The translations under genes were made by a program, and so were the position numbers. A DNA stretch of 44,084 nucleotides from Paracoccaceae bacterium (GTDB lineage Bacteria; Pseudomonadota; Alphaproteobacteria; Rhodobacterales; Rhodobacteraceae): contig JADGFD010000019.1 in the NCBI GenBank assembly GCA_016744015.1, positions 1 to 44,084 on the forward strand. Direction: 5' to 3'. Shown piece after piece: positions 24,672 to 34,145 of this stretch. The notes below the pieces were generated by a model. It was not told the DNA's origin. It did not search any database and worked only from the letters and a program-made list of their open reading frames with translations. Each line of letters starts with the position of its first letter. The stretch's first letter is position 1.

Positions 24672-25259
24672 CTAATGATCGTTAGCAAAGGGAGCTTCGT
24701 CCCCCCATAGTGCGGCTACACGGGCATCTCGGCCACAGCTGTTCCTATAATAAGCATAGCGGTTCGGGTTTTTTTGATAGTAGTTCTGGTGGTAGTTTTC
24801 AGCGTCCCAAAAATCTCCTGCCGGGAAAACCTCGGTTACAATGGGTGCGCCGAGACGGCCACGCAGGGCGGCTTTGGAGGCTTGGGCAGCGGCGGATTGC
24901 GCCTCATTTAAGGCAAAAATTCCGGTGAGGTAGCTGTGCCCGCGGTCACAGAATTGGCCACCGGCATCGGTGGCGTCTACCGTGCGCCAGAACACATAGA
25001 GCAGCTGGTCATAGGAAACCACGTCAGCATCAAAGGTGATTTTTACCGCCTCGCGGTGCTGGCCGTGGTTGCGGTAGGTGGCATTTTGCAGGGTGCCGCC
25101 GGTATAGCCGGATACGGTTTCAACCACGCCGTCTACTTTGTCAAAATCGCTCTCCACGCACCAGAAGCAGCCGCCAGCGAAAATGGCGGTTTGCAGGTTT
25201 TGAGCTTTGGCAACGGTCGCGCCCGCCATCAGGGCCAATAAAACGGTCAGGATTTTCAT
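24672..25259 (-). CDS. msrA: Peptide-methionine (S)-S-oxide reductase MsrA, exported
   Basis: A 195-residue MsrA with the catalytic motif GGCFWCVESDF and the substrate region GYTGG, with YRNHGQHREAV, typical of the family. An N-terminal signal peptide (MKILTVLLALMAGATVAKAQ) places it in the periplasm, where it repairs oxidised methionine. The start is ATG 25259, with AAGGA at an 8-base spacing; ATG 25265 and the longer frame to 25319 are less fitting. Confidence 0.92.
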   Translation of the reverse strand: MKILTVLLALMAGATVAKAQNLQTAIFAGGCFWCVESDFDKVDGVVETVSGYTGGTLQNATYRNHGQHREAVKITFDADVVSYDQLLYVFWRTVDATDAGGQFCDRGHSYLTGIFALNEAQSAAAQASKAALRGRLGAPIVTEVFPAGDFWDAENYHQNYYQKNPNRYAYYRNSCGRDARVAALWGDEAPFANDH

Positions 25260-25364
25260 TCTCATTTCCTTAAAAAGCTGATATGGCGGCAAGATGCTGG
25301 TTTGGCCAGTCACATGCAAACAACATTCCGGTGAGGAAATGTTTCAGATATTCAGGAGCCTAAT

Positions 25365-26492
25365 ATGCCCGGACTTTTACCCAATATAGACCCAGACGGT
25401 TTGCAGGAATTTTCGGTGGTGTTTACCGATCGCTCACTCAACCATATGTCAGCCAGCTTTCAGCAGGTGATGCGCGATATTTCGAGCACGCTTAAGGGGG
25501 TTTATAAGGCCGAGGCCGTGGTGGTGGTGCCCGGTGGCGGCACTTACGGCATGGAGGCCGTGGCGCGGCAGTTTGCTAATGATGCCAAAGCTTTGGTTAT
25601 TCGCAACGGCTGGTTTTCCTACCGTTGGACACAGATTTTCGAAGCGGGGAATATCCCCTCCGAGCACACCGTGCTGAAGGCGCGGCAAGCGGGCAATGCG
25701 GCCACAGCCCCCTTTGCGCCGGTGGCTATTGAGGAGGCGGTGGCGCGCATTCATGCTGAGCGGCCTGCGCTGGTATTTGCCCCGCATGTGGAGACCTCCA
25801 GCGGTATGATCCTGCCGGATGACTACATTAAGGCGCTGGCGGATGCGGCGCATGAGGTCGGCGGGCTGATGGTGCTGGATTGCATTGCGTCGGGCACAAT
25901 CTGGGTGGATATGGCGGCAACAGGCGTCGATATTCTGATTTCGGCCCCGCAAAAGGGGTGGAGCAGCTCGCCCGCAGCGGCGCTGGTGATGCTATCTAAG
26001 GCAGCACTTGAGCGCATGGCGGAAACCACCTCCAGCAGCTTTGCGCTGAACTTGAATACATGGCATGCCATTATGCAGGCCTACGAGGGCGGGGGGCATG
26101 CCTACCACGCGACCTTGCCCACAGATGCGCTGAAGGCATTTCGTGATGCGATGCAGGAAACCGAGGCGCTGGGCTGGGATAATATAGCGGCGGCACAGCA
26201 GGAGCTGGGAGACAAAGTGCGGGCCATGCTGGCCGCACGGGGTATCAGCTCGGTGGCCGCCAAGGGCTTTGAGGCTCCGGGCGTGGTGGTGAGCTATACT
26301 GATGATGCCGACGTGAAAACTGGCAAGAAATTTGCCGCGCTGGGCATGCAAATTGCCGCCGGTGTGCCGTTGCAATGTGATGAGCCCGAAGGCTTTAGCA
26401 CTTTCCGGCTCGGCTTGTTTGGGCTGGACAAGCTGGCAGATATTGACGGCACCGTGAAGCGGTTGGAAGCGGCGCTTGATCAGGTCTTTTAG
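25365..26492 (+). CDS. Class V aminotransferase (serine/alanine-glyoxylate type)
   Basis: A 375-residue PLP enzyme. GGGTYGMEAVARQF forms the cofactor phosphate site, PHVETSSGMILPDDYI and VLDCIASGTIWVDM contain the PLP-contacting residues, and ISAPQKGWSSSPA holds the Schiff-base lysine. Related enzymes convert serine or alanine plus glyoxylate to glycine; the exact donor cannot be read from sequence. It is divergent from msrA and convergent with the next GNAT gene; the two stops overlap by a few bases at TTAG. Confidence 0.88.
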   Translation: MPGLLPNIDPDGLQEFSVVFTDRSLNHMSASFQQVMRDISSTLKGVYKAEAVVVVPGGGTYGMEAVARQFANDAKALVIRNGWFSYRWTQIFEAGNIPSEHTVLKARQAGNAATAPFAPVAIEEAVARIHAERPALVFAPHVETSSGMILPDDYIKALADAAHEVGGLMVLDCIASGTIWVDMAATGVDILISAPQKGWSSSPAAALVMLSKAALERMAETTSSSFALNLNTWHAIMQAYEGGGHAYHATLPTDALKAFRDAMQETEALGWDNIAAAQQELGDKVRAMLAARGISSVAAKGFEAPGVVVSYTDDADVKTGKKFAALGMQIAAGVPLQCDEPEGFSTFRLGLFGLDKLADIDGTVKRLEAALDQVF

Positions 26493-26971
26493 GTCTCAAA
26501 CGGCACGGACCCCATCATCTCGATCTCTCCGGCAATCATGCGGCCCGTGGCGGTCAACCCGCATTTCTCATAAAAAATGCGGGGGCTTTGTGGCCCCTGC
26601 ACACATGTGTTTTGTAGCATCGGCATGCCCCAAGCCCGCGCCTGCGCAAATGCAATTTCCATGGCGAGTGCACCATAGCCCTTGTTTTGATGGTTTTTGT
26701 CAATCATTAAGCGCCACAAATGGGCGGCATCTTGTGGGTTGCGGTCTTTAAAGCGCGGGCTTTCCTTGTGCGGGTTAACCATGGCAATGAGCCCGATAGG
26801 CCTATCGGCATCCCACAACCCCCGCACCCAGCCAGCCGGTTCATAGATATTTTGCGCTATTGTGAGCACATTTGCCTCAACATTGGCTTTCTGCGCTGTT
26901 TCTACGCTGAGATCTATGATTTGGGAAAGCGTTTCAAACGTAATTTCGCGCGTTTCAAGTTGAATGGGCAT
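26489..26971 (-). CDS. GNAT family N-acetyltransferase
   Basis: A 160-residue acetyltransferase with LWRLMIDKNHQNKGYGALAMEIAFAQAR (acetyl-CoA binding Q/R-x-x-G-x-G/A type loop) and SPRIFYEKCGLTATGRM at the C terminus. It resembles spermidine/diamine-type N-acetyltransferases. The frame extends upstream to 27073 into the DUF3592 gene, but MPIQLETREITFETL at 26971 gives the normal family start. It lies 10 bp after the DUF3592 stop, so the two are likely cotranscribed. Confidence 0.83.
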   Translation of the reverse strand: MPIQLETREITFETLSQIIDLSVETAQKANVEANVLTIAQNIYEPAGWVRGLWDADRPIGLIAMVNPHKESPRFKDRNPQDAAHLWRLMIDKNHQNKGYGALAMEIAFAQARAWGMPMLQNTCVQGPQSPRIFYEKCGLTATGRMIAGEIEMMGSVPFET

Positions 26972-26981
26972 GGGGTATTCT

Positions 26982-27539
26982 CTATTTTCGGCGAATGGTC
27001 GAACGGCTCTTTTCGGGCTCTTCGGCCGAACTATAGCTGTATTGCGTTGTTTTCTTCGCCTCGTCCGGTGCATCGGGCTGGTCCTTGACCTTCTTGGAAA
27101 CCTTGAGAAACGCGACCCCGCCTATGAACATGATAATGCCAACACCTAAAAAGATAAGGCCAAACCCCCAGAGGGCAAACCAGTGATCGAGGCGCATATG
27201 GCTGGGGTCCTCGGGGGTATAAAGAATGCGGAGTTTTGTGCCGATGGGGTAATCGTAGGCCGAGGAGGACAGGTAGGTTTGCGCGCTTTGCGGTAAGCCG
27301 CTTTTATCAAAAAAGGAAATTGTGGGTTTATAGGTCGGTGAGGGAGAGCCACCGCTGCTACTGCTATTGCTCGACCAGTTGACCTCAACATGGGTCACCA
27401 CCCCGCTGGTCGAAACAGCCGTGCGGGCGAATTTATAAGAAGAATAGCTAAGCCCCCCGCCGGAGGCGATGAAAATAAGGCCCAGCAGAATAATAAATAT
27501 CCCGGACCAGCGGAAAACTTTTTTATTTGATACTGCCAT
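26982..27539 (-). CDS. DUF3592 domain membrane protein (copy A)
   Basis: A 185-residue protein with an N-terminal membrane segment (about 11-33), a soluble middle containing the serine-rich SSNSSSSGGSPSPTYKP and DYPIGTKLRILYTPEDPSHMRLD, and a second membrane segment (about 118-145: ALWGFGLIFLGVGIIMFIGG), ending in a charged tail. The PIGTKLRILYTPEDP motif defines DUF3592, of unknown function. A second DUF3592 gene lies 35 bp upstream in the same direction, probably an old tandem duplication. Confidence 0.78.
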   Translation of the reverse strand: MAVSNKKVFRWSGIFIILLGLIFIASGGGLSYSSYKFARTAVSTSGVVTHVEVNWSSNSSSSGGSPSPTYKPTISFFDKSGLPQSAQTYLSSSAYDYPIGTKLRILYTPEDPSHMRLDHWFALWGFGLIFLGVGIIMFIGGVAFLKVSKKVKDQPDAPDEAKKTTQYSYSSAEEPEKSRSTIRRK

Positions 27540-27574
27540 GGGTGTTGTCCTGTAAATGATTGGGAAAAATGCTT

Positions 27575-28117
27575 TTAGCGCATACGGCGCACGACGGGCT
27601 TGTCAGTTGCTGTCATATTTTGCGTATGGTCCACAAGATGCTTTACCCCCAACGTGCTTTTACGCTGGGCCGCGTGCTTGCGCCTTGGGGCTTTTCTGCT
27701 GGTGGCGGAAATGAGGAGGCTGAGAAGCAGAAAGGGCACCAGGCCATAGAGCAGGCTGATCACACCAGTGGCCCACATGCCCATGGGGCTATCAATGCGA
27801 AAAAACTCTGGGTTATCAGGGTTATACCGAATCTGAATTTTCCGGCCCATCAGAACGTTTGCCGTGCCCGCCGCACTTTGTGGAGCTGCTAGCTGTTTGT
27901 GACCTCGATAATCAATGAAGGCAATGATGGGGGTTCTACCCGTGGAAAAGGCTTCATCTGACGGCGCCCAGTCAAGGATGATACCTTGGGCGGAATAGGA
28001 AGAATTATAGAATAATATGGTGGCAATCAGATTGGTGCTGCCCAAGAAAGTTGCGACTAGGGCAATCAGGCGCAATACACGCAGAATTGAAGAGGGACGT
28101 TTGCTGGCCATGGCCAT
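27575..28117 (-). CDS. DUF3592 domain membrane protein (copy B)
   Basis: A 180-residue paralogue of the following gene. It has a membrane segment near residues 17-37, TPIIAFIDYRGHKQLAAPQSA, the diagnostic GRKIQIRYNPDNPEFFRID, a second membrane segment (about 117-140) and a basic C-terminal tail (RKAPRRKHAAQRKS). Start may be 28117 or 28111 (MAMASK or MASK). Function unknown. Confidence 0.75.
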   Translation of the reverse strand: MAMASKRPSSILRVLRLIALVATFLGSTNLIATILFYNSSYSAQGIILDWAPSDEAFSTGRTPIIAFIDYRGHKQLAAPQSAAGTANVLMGRKIQIRYNPDNPEFFRIDSPMGMWATGVISLLYGLVPFLLLSLLISATSRKAPRRKHAAQRKSTLGVKHLVDHTQNMTATDKPVVRRMR

Positions 28118-28168
28118 GTGTATAGCATGTTAATGGTATAAGGCAATGCGTGCATAGCCTCGGTTAAC

Positions 28169-28519
28169 CTACTCGCAGCGTTGTAAAATCAATGATTGCC
28201 CATTGCTGGCATAGGTTAGCGTTCCGTCTGTATTTAGCAATAATAACCCGCGGTGGGACCACGTTTCGCCTTCTCCCGCACAGACAAAATCAAATAGCTG
28301 GCCATTCATATCACGAATATTTACGGGCTCTGTGAGCGCGCATTGGCTTTCATAAAACTGAATAGTGGTTTTTGAAATGCGCATTGGCACTAGGTCGGTA
28401 TTTGTGGCGTTACAGATTTCCGGATTTTGTGCCCACGCGCCTTCAAACGCCAGTGTTTGGGCGATGGCCATATTGGAAAGGCCTGAAAGGGCGATGGCTA
28501 AGGCGATGATTTTAGTCAT
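28169..28519 (-). CDS. Small exported protein of unknown function
   Basis: A 116-residue protein with a clear signal peptide (MTKIIALAIALSGLSNMAIAQ). The mature part, LAFEGAWAQNPEICNATN, then YESQCALTEPVNIRDMNG and CAGEGETWSHRGLLLLNTDGTLTYASNG, has four cysteines able to form two disulfides and looks like a small lipocalin-like beta-rich periplasmic protein. No family was recognised. GGAGCG precedes the ATG at 28519; the longer open frame to 28795 overlaps argG and is not used. Confidence 0.72.
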   Translation of the reverse strand: MTKIIALAIALSGLSNMAIAQTLAFEGAWAQNPEICNATNTDLVPMRISKTTIQFYESQCALTEPVNIRDMNGQLFDFVCAGEGETWSHRGLLLLNTDGTLTYASNGQSLILQRCE

Positions 28520-28595
28520 TGGAAGCGCTCCTTGGTTTCTGTATCGGATCATACAGAAACCGGAGGCGCTTTCAATATTATTGCCAAGAGTGTCG

Positions 28596-29819
28596 CTATT
28601 TAATCCGGCGATCCCGCGCGGCCAAAAGCTTGAGGCGCAGGGCGTTGATCTGGATAAAGCCCGCCGCGTCTTTTTGGTCATAGGCGCCCGCATCGTCTTC
28701 AAAGGTGACGTGTTCTTCGGAGTAAAGCGAGTGCTCGGACCAGCGACCAACGGTTTGGCACAGGCCCTTATAGAGCTTAAGCCGAACGGTGCCACTCACA
28801 TGCTTTTGGCTTTCGTCAATCAGGGCTTGCAACATATCGCGCTCTGGGGAATACCAAAAGCCATTGTAAATCAGCTCGGCATATTTTGGCATCAGCTCGT
28901 CTTTCAGGTGGGCCGCACCACGGTCAAGCGTAATGCTTTCAATGCCGCGATGGGCTTCGAGCATAATGGTGCCGCCGGGGGTTTCATAAATCCCGCGGGA
29001 TTTCATGCCCACGAAGCGGCCCTCTACAAGGTCAAGCCGACCAATGCCGTGTTTGCCACCTAGCTCATTAAGCGCGGTCAACATTTCGGCAGGGCTAAGG
29101 GCCTTGCCGTCAATCGCCACAGGGTCACCCTTTTCATAAGTGATCTCGATATACTCGGCCACATCGGGTGCGTCTTCAGGCGCGACGGTGCGCTGGTAAA
29201 CGTAATCGGGTGCTTCAATCGCGGGGTCTTCCAGCACTTTACCTTCGGAAGAGGTGTGCAGGAGGTTGGCGTCCACGCTGAACGGTGCTTCGCCGCGCTT
29301 ATCTTTAGCAATCGGAATCTGGTGCATTTCAGCAAATTCCAGCAGCCGCGTGCGGGAGGTGAGATCCCACTCGCGCCACGGCGCAATCACCTTGATCTCG
29401 GGGTTAAGCGCATAGGCGGCCAGTTCAAAGCGCACTTGGTCATTGCCCTTGCCGGTGGCCCCGTGGGCTACGGCATCCGCGCCGCATGCGGCGGCAATCT
29501 CAACAAGGCGCTTGGAAATCAGCGGGCGGGCAATGGAGGTGCCCAGCAGGTAAAGCCCCTCATATTGCGCATTGGCGCGGAACATCGGAAACACAAAATC
29601 GCGCACGAATTCCTCGCGCACGTCCTCAATATGAATGTTTTCCGGCTTCACGCCCATCAACTCGGCTTTGCGGCGCGCTGGTTCCAGCTCTTCGCCTTGG
29701 CCAAGGTCAGCGGTAAAGGTCACCACCTCACAGCCATATTCGGCTTCAAGCCACTTCAGAATGATCGAGGTATCCAACCCGCCCGAATAGGCGAGGACAA
29801 CTTTTTTAGGGGCAGACAT
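28596..29819 (-). CDS. argG: Argininosuccinate synthase
   Basis: A 407-residue enzyme joining citrulline and aspartate in arginine synthesis. It starts with the ATP pyrophosphatase motif [18 protein letters not shown] and includes [29 protein letters not shown] and a C-terminal KLYKG. ATG 29819 ([14 protein letters not shown]) is the standard start; the 101-residue extension open upstream is not homologous. argH is not adjacent. Confidence 0.96.
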   Translation of the reverse strand: MSAPKKVVLAYSGGLDTSIILKWLEAEYGCEVVTFTADLGQGEELEPARRKAELMGVKPENIHIEDVREEFVRDFVFPMFRANAQYEGLYLLGTSIARPLISKRLVEIAAACGADAVAHGATGKGNDQVRFELAAYALNPEIKVIAPWREWDLTSRTRLLEFAEMHQIPIAKDKRGEAPFSVDANLLHTSSEGKVLEDPAIEAPDYVYQRTVAPEDAPDVAEYIEITYEKGDPVAIDGKALSPAEMLTALNELGGKHGIGRLDLVEGRFVGMKSRGIYETPGGTIMLEAHRGIESITLDRGAAHLKDELMPKYAELIYNGFWYSPERDMLQALIDESQKHVSGTVRLKLYKGLCQTVGRWSEHSLYSEEHVTFEDDAGAYDQKDAAGFIQINALRLKLLAARDRRIK

Positions 29820-29927
29820 CTGGCGTTCTCCGGCTAAATATTTTATAGGCTGGCAATACGTCAGTTTTCCGCGCCCTTCAAGCGGGAAAGCAATTTGGGC
29901 GCAATGGGATAGGAAAAAGGAACCGAA

Positions 29928-30608
29928 ATGCGGACTGTCGAGAATTCGCAATTCAAAATCGCATATTTTCCCGTGCCGAAAACCGCTAGCACCTCGATGA
30001 AACACGCGTTTTACCAGCTTGAGCACGGCACGCCCTTTGTAAAGGGTGAGAAAGTGCCGGGGCAAAAAAGCGGCATTCATGATAAGTATCATAACACCAA
30101 GCAATTTTACGAGATAGACCACAAGCGCTATGCGGATTATTCTCGGATTGCCATTATCCGTGACCCGGTGACGCGTATCATTTCAGCCTTTAACCACCGC
30201 GTTATGCGGGAGCGGGAGCTGTCAGAAAACCGCATTGATATGGACCTTGCCCGCGCGCTGGATGTGCCCGCAAACCCTACGCGCGGTGTGTTTTTGTGTA
30301 ACCTAGAAAAATACCGGTTTTTGTCTGCGCCGATAAAGCACCACACCGATCCGTTTACCAAATTTCTCGGGCATGATCTTTCTTATTTCACCGATGTTGT
30401 GAAAATCGGGAGGGTAGGAGAACTGGCAACCCAGATTGAGGCGTTGACCGGGCAAAAGTTTGAACTGCCGCACCTTCAAAAAGGCAGCGATGCGCCAAAG
30501 GCTTTGCGCATGGAGCGCAAAGCGCGCAATGCGTTGCTGAGCTATTGCGCCGGAGACTATGCCTTGATGAAAGGCTATTTCGATATCCCCGAGGTTTTGC
30601 AGCTATAG
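29928..30608 (+). CDS. Sulfotransferase family protein
   Basis: A 226-residue protein with the PAPS 5'-phosphosulfate loop [15 protein letters not shown] and the 3'-phosphate motif [20 protein letters not shown]. It corresponds to the sulfotransferase family 2 (heparan or carbohydrate sulfotransferase-like) fold, commonly used to decorate surface glycans in marine bacteria. AAGGA precedes the ATG. It is divergent from argG and has no glycan gene neighbours, so the acceptor is unknown. Confidence 0.8.
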   Translation: MRTVENSQFKIAYFPVPKTASTSMKHAFYQLEHGTPFVKGEKVPGQKSGIHDKYHNTKQFYEIDHKRYADYSRIAIIRDPVTRIISAFNHRVMRERELSENRIDMDLARALDVPANPTRGVFLCNLEKYRFLSAPIKHHTDPFTKFLGHDLSYFTDVVKIGRVGELATQIEALTGQKFELPHLQKGSDAPKALRMERKARNALLSYCAGDYALMKGYFDIPEVLQL

Positions 30609-30673
30609 CGCGATCATGGCGCTGGCTTGCTGTATTTACTTGTGTTAATTAAGGCAAAGTTTTGGAGATAGGC

Positions 30674-31456
30674 ATGAACGGTTTAACAATTTTGGCGCAT
30701 AGTTTTCGGCAGGTCACGGGCAACCTTGGCATGGCTTCTCGCATAAGCGGCGGTTTTTGGATTTTGCTGCTAGGCGCTTCTTTTGCTTACGGCCTGATTG
30801 CTGGGCTGAGCCAGAGCATGTTTTTAAGCATCCTTTTTGGCATTGCTCTGATCATATTCCTTGTTTGGGGGATCTCGTTGGTTGCTGTTGTGTGGCACCG
30901 TTTTATTTTACTAGAAGAGCTGCCAAGTGGATTTTTACCCTATCGCGAAGGGCTGCGGGTTTGGCCATATTTCTGGTATGGCATCGGAATCGCCATTATT
31001 GTAATTCTCGCGTTGCTAGCGCTGTTGTTTGCGAGCACGATTGTAATGGATGCCGAGGATATGCTTGCCGCCTTTGGCCAAAACACTAACTCAGTCGCAC
31101 TCAAAGATATTGCCCTCAGATTTGTTGTGGGGTTGTTGGCGTCACTCATTTACCTGCGGTTGGCGCTTATATTGCCTGCCGTGGCGTTGGAGGAGCAGAT
31201 GACGCTGGGCGATTCTTGGGGTGAGACAAAGGGCTTCAGCTTTGCCATACTTGTCATTGCTGTGATGCTCGCTTTACTGAACTCTGGAGGGGCTATTTTT
31301 TATGGGGTGGCGGTAATGTCTGTGCATAATTCTCCTGCGTTGCTGATGCTGGTTTCGATAGCCTTCCTTTTGTTTCAGTGGTTTTATTTTATGCTGAATA
31401 TCAGCGTGCTAAGCACACTTTACGGGCATATCGTGCAAAAGCGCGAGGTTTACTAA
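30674..31456 (+). CDS. Polytopic membrane protein of unknown function
   Basis: A 260-residue protein with about six membrane segments: near residues 25-50 (FWILLLGASFAYGLIAGL), 50-75, 100-125 (FWYGIGIAIIVILALLALLF), 150-170, 193-220 (FAILVIAVMLALLNSGGAIF) and 225-250. The pattern resembles bacterial integral membrane proteins with a glycerophosphoryl-type or YciC-like arrangement, but no motif allows a firm name. ATG 30674 is preceded by GGAGA. It abuts ilvA directly (stop TAA, then GTG). Confidence 0.75.
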   Translation: MNGLTILAHSFRQVTGNLGMASRISGGFWILLLGASFAYGLIAGLSQSMFLSILFGIALIIFLVWGISLVAVVWHRFILLEELPSGFLPYREGLRVWPYFWYGIGIAIIVILALLALLFASTIVMDAEDMLAAFGQNTNSVALKDIALRFVVGLLASLIYLRLALILPAVALEEQMTLGDSWGETKGFSFAILVIAVMLALLNSGGAIFYGVAVMSVHNSPALLMLVSIAFLLFQWFYFMLNISVLSTLYGHIVQKREVY

Positions 31457-32692
31457 GTGGATTTTGCTTTGGGCGTGGCGCGGGCCGAGCGGCGGATGCG
31501 CTCGGTTTTTGAGCCCACACCTTTGCAGCGCAATGATTTTTTGAGCGCAAAATATGGCGCGAATATTTACCTGAAGCGCGAAGACCTTTCGCCGGTGCGG
31601 TCTTACAAAATTCGCGGAGCTTTTAATGCGATCGTGAAGGCGCTGGATGCAGGGGAAACGGGGCCGTTTGTATGTGCCTCGGCGGGCAACCACGCGCAGG
31701 GCGTGGCGTATGCTTGCGCCCATTTTGGTGTGCAGGCGGTGATTTATATGCCGATAACCACGCCGCAGCAAAAGGTGCATAAAACCGGAGCCTTTGGCGG
31801 GCGCCATGCCGAAATACGGCTTGAGGGTGATTATTTTGACGAAACTTTGACGGCAGCTCAGGCCTATTGCCGCGCGGCGGGCGCGGTTTTTGTGCCGCCG
31901 TTTGATAGCGACGATGTGATCGAGGGGCAGGCCACCGTGGCGGCCGAGATATTGGCGCAAATGCCCGAGGATGAAACGGCGGATATGCTGGTGCTCCCCG
32001 TGGGCGGCGGCGGGCTTTCGGCGGGAATCACACAGTTTTTGGGTGGGCGCGTTGACTATCGCTTTGTGGAGCCTGCGGGCGGGCCGAGCCTGCGGGAATC
32101 CTTGCTGGCGGGCCAGCTTGTGACCCTGCCCAAGGTGGATAGCTTTGTAGACGGCGCGGCAGTGGCCCGCATTGGCGAGCGGAACTTTGAGGCGCTGGCG
32201 CATGTGCCAGCTGATCATGTGTTGATCGCGCCGGAAGACCGAATCTGCGCCACGATGATCGAAATGCTCAATATTGAGGGTGTGGTGCTGGAGCCGGCGG
32301 GGGCGCTGGCGATAGATGGTCTGCGCGACATCGAGGGGATCGCGGGGAAAACCGTGGTGGCGGTGGTTTCGGGCGGGAACTTTGATTTTGAGCGCCTGCC
32401 GGACGTAAAAGAGCGGGCGCTGCGCTGGGCTGGGCTGAAAAAGTATTACATTTTGAGGATGCCGCAACGGCCGGGGGCGCTGAAGGACTTTCTCAATATT
32501 CTGGGGCCGGAGGATGACATTGCGCGCTTTGAATACCTGAAGAAATCAGCACGGAATTTTGGTTCGGTTTTGATTGGGATCGAAACACGGGATGCGGCCG
32601 GATTTGCGCGAATAGAGGCGGAGATGGAAGCGCAGGGCTTTGCCTTTGAAGATATTTCGGACAATGCCACATTGGCGAATTTTATTGTATGA
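31457..32692 (+). CDS. ilvA: Threonine ammonia-lyase
   Basis: A 411-residue PLP enzyme converting threonine to 2-oxobutyrate for isoleucine synthesis. The PLP lysine lies in LSPVRSYKIRGAFNAI, with CASAGNHAQGVAYAC and the phosphate loop LPVGGGGLSAG. The C-terminal 85 residues (YYILRMPQRPGALKDFLNIL) form an ACT-like regulatory domain, shorter than the double ACT of the long E. coli form and like the type in alphaproteobacteria. The start is GTG immediately after the previous stop. It is followed after 6 bp by a hydrolase gene. Confidence 0.93.
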   Translation: MDFALGVARAERRMRSVFEPTPLQRNDFLSAKYGANIYLKREDLSPVRSYKIRGAFNAIVKALDAGETGPFVCASAGNHAQGVAYACAHFGVQAVIYMPITTPQQKVHKTGAFGGRHAEIRLEGDYFDETLTAAQAYCRAAGAVFVPPFDSDDVIEGQATVAAEILAQMPEDETADMLVLPVGGGGLSAGITQFLGGRVDYRFVEPAGGPSLRESLLAGQLVTLPKVDSFVDGAAVARIGERNFEALAHVPADHVLIAPEDRICATMIEMLNIEGVVLEPAGALAIDGLRDIEGIAGKTVVAVVSGGNFDFERLPDVKERALRWAGLKKYYILRMPQRPGALKDFLNILGPEDDIARFEYLKKSARNFGSVLIGIETRDAAGFARIEAEMEAQGFAFEDISDNATLANFIV

Positions 32693-32698
32693 GGGGCT

Positions 32699-33454
32699 AT
32701 GCTGAACAGGGTTGAAATGGGGCGCGGCGAGGTGCCTTTGGTGATTGTGCATGGGCTATTTGGCTCGGCCCGCAATTGGCGGGTGTTGCAAAAACGGCTG
32801 GCCGAAACACGGCGGGTGATTGCGGTGGATTTGCGCAACCACGGCAGCAGTTTTTGGGATGATGATAACAGCTATGAAGCGCTGGCGAATGACCTTGCCG
32901 AGGTGATAACAGCCCATGGCGGGGTGGCCGATGTGCTGGGGCACTCAATGGGTGGCAAGACGGCGATGACGTTGGCTTTGACACGGCCAGAAATGGTGCA
33001 GCGGCTGATTGTGGCCGATATTGCGCCGGTGGCCTATGGGCACACGCAGGCAGGGCATATCAAGGCCATGCAAGCGGTGGATATGAGCGGTGTGACGCGG
33101 CGAAGCGAAGCGGATAAGCAACTGGCGATAACGGTGGCAGAAGCGCCCTTGCGGGCGTTTTTTTTGCAATCTGTTGAGCTGGGGGAAAGTGGTGCGCGCT
33201 GGCAGCTGAACCTTGTGGCGCTGGGGGCAGAGATGCCGAAAATCATGAGCTTTCCTGAGTTTCGGGGCGCTTTTGGTGGGCCGGTATTAATGCTGAGCGG
33301 GGCCGAGTCTGATTATGTGAAACCTGAAATGCGACCCGCCATATTGCAGCGCTTTCCGCAGGCAAAATTTGAGGCGATTGCGGGCGCAGGGCACTGGCTG
33401 CACGCAGAGAAGCCTAGGGAATTTCAGGCCGCGGTGGAAGCGTTTTTGGGATAG
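32699..33454 (+). CDS. Alpha/beta hydrolase (YbfF-like esterase)
   Basis: A 251-residue alpha/beta hydrolase. The oxyanion HGLFGSARNW region, RNHGSS, the nucleophile elbow LGHSMGGK with its serine, and the C-terminal catalytic His in GAGHWLHAEKP are all present. It belongs to the group with E. coli YbfF, esterases of broad acyl specificity. It follows ilvA by 6 bp and is convergent with ccmB. Confidence 0.86.
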   Translation: MLNRVEMGRGEVPLVIVHGLFGSARNWRVLQKRLAETRRVIAVDLRNHGSSFWDDDNSYEALANDLAEVITAHGGVADVLGHSMGGKTAMTLALTRPEMVQRLIVADIAPVAYGHTQAGHIKAMQAVDMSGVTRRSEADKQLAITVAEAPLRAFFLQSVELGESGARWQLNLVALGAEMPKIMSFPEFRGAFGGPVLMLSGAESDYVKPEMRPAILQRFPQAKFEAIAGAGHWLHAEKPREFQAAVEAFLG

Positions 33455-33488
33455 CTCTGGTGGCGCGCCTAGGGCTTGCAGGGGGCGC

Positions 33489-34145
33489 TTAGGTGAGATG
33501 GGTGCGCAAGGCTTTGGCCGCGGCAAAAGGTGTGAGCGCAATGGTGAACAGCGTCAGGCCAGCCATAAGGGTGAAAGCAGGCATTGGGTCTAGCCCATCA
33601 GCGGCGAGGCTGGTGGCCTTGGCCCCGAAAATAAGTGTGGGAATGTAAAGCGGTAGAACGAGCAGCGAAAGCAAGAGGCCGCCGCGCTTGACGCCCACGG
33701 TGATGGCCGCGCCTGCGGCCCCGATAAAGGACAGCGCGGGGGTGCCCGCAGCGAGGCTGGCGATAAGCCAAATATAGGCGCTTTCGGGCAGGTTTAGCGT
33801 GAGGCCGAGCACGGGGGCCATGATGACGAGCGGCAGGCCGGTGGTGAGCCAGTGGGCGAAGGCCTTAACGGCCACGAGCTGCTCCAGCGGCATGGGGGAT
33901 AGGGCGAGGATATCAAGCGTGCCATCCTCGCTATCGGTTTGAAACAGGCGGTCAAGCGATAAGAGGCTTGCCAGAAGCGCGCCGATCCAAAGGATGCCAG
34001 GGGCAATGAGGCCAAGGGTTTGCTGATTGGGGCCAACACCAAAAGGCACCAGCATAACCACGATCAGGAAAAACCCAAGGCCAAGGCCCGCGCCGCCGCC
34101 AGAGCGGAGCGCAAGGCGGAGTTCGCGGATGAGGAGGGCGATCAT
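33489..34145 (-). CDS. ccmB: Heme exporter protein B
   Basis: A 218-residue ABC membrane subunit with six hydrophobic segments, starting MIALLIRELRLALRSGGGAG. Motifs of CcmB include FLIVVMLVPFGVGP, LFQTDSEDGTLDILALSPMPLEQLVAVKAFAHW and GLPLVIMAPVLGL. With CcmA it powers release of heme from CcmC to CcmE in cytochrome c maturation. The start overlaps the ccmA stop (ATGA). ccmC, ccmD and ccmG, usually next, do not follow: a convergent hydrolase gene begins 34 bp away. Confidence 0.93.
   Translation of the reverse strand: MIALLIRELRLALRSGGGAGLGLGFFLIVVMLVPFGVGPNQQTLGLIAPGILWIGALLASLLSLDRLFQTDSEDGTLDILALSPMPLEQLVAVKAFAHWLTTGLPLVIMAPVLGLTLNLPESAYIWLIASLAAGTPALSFIGAAGAAITVGVKRGGLLLSLLVLPLYIPTLIFGAKATSLAADGLDPMPAFTLMAGLTLFTIALTPFAAAKALRTHLT

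Noticed and set aside
29820-30122. 101-residue N-terminal extension of argG
   Set aside because: It overlaps the divergent sulfotransferase gene and promoter region; the conserved protein begins at 29819.
30607-30623. AGCGC/GCGCT hairpin as sulfotransferase terminator
   Set aside because: Only 5 bp and no adjacent T-tract; too weak to list.
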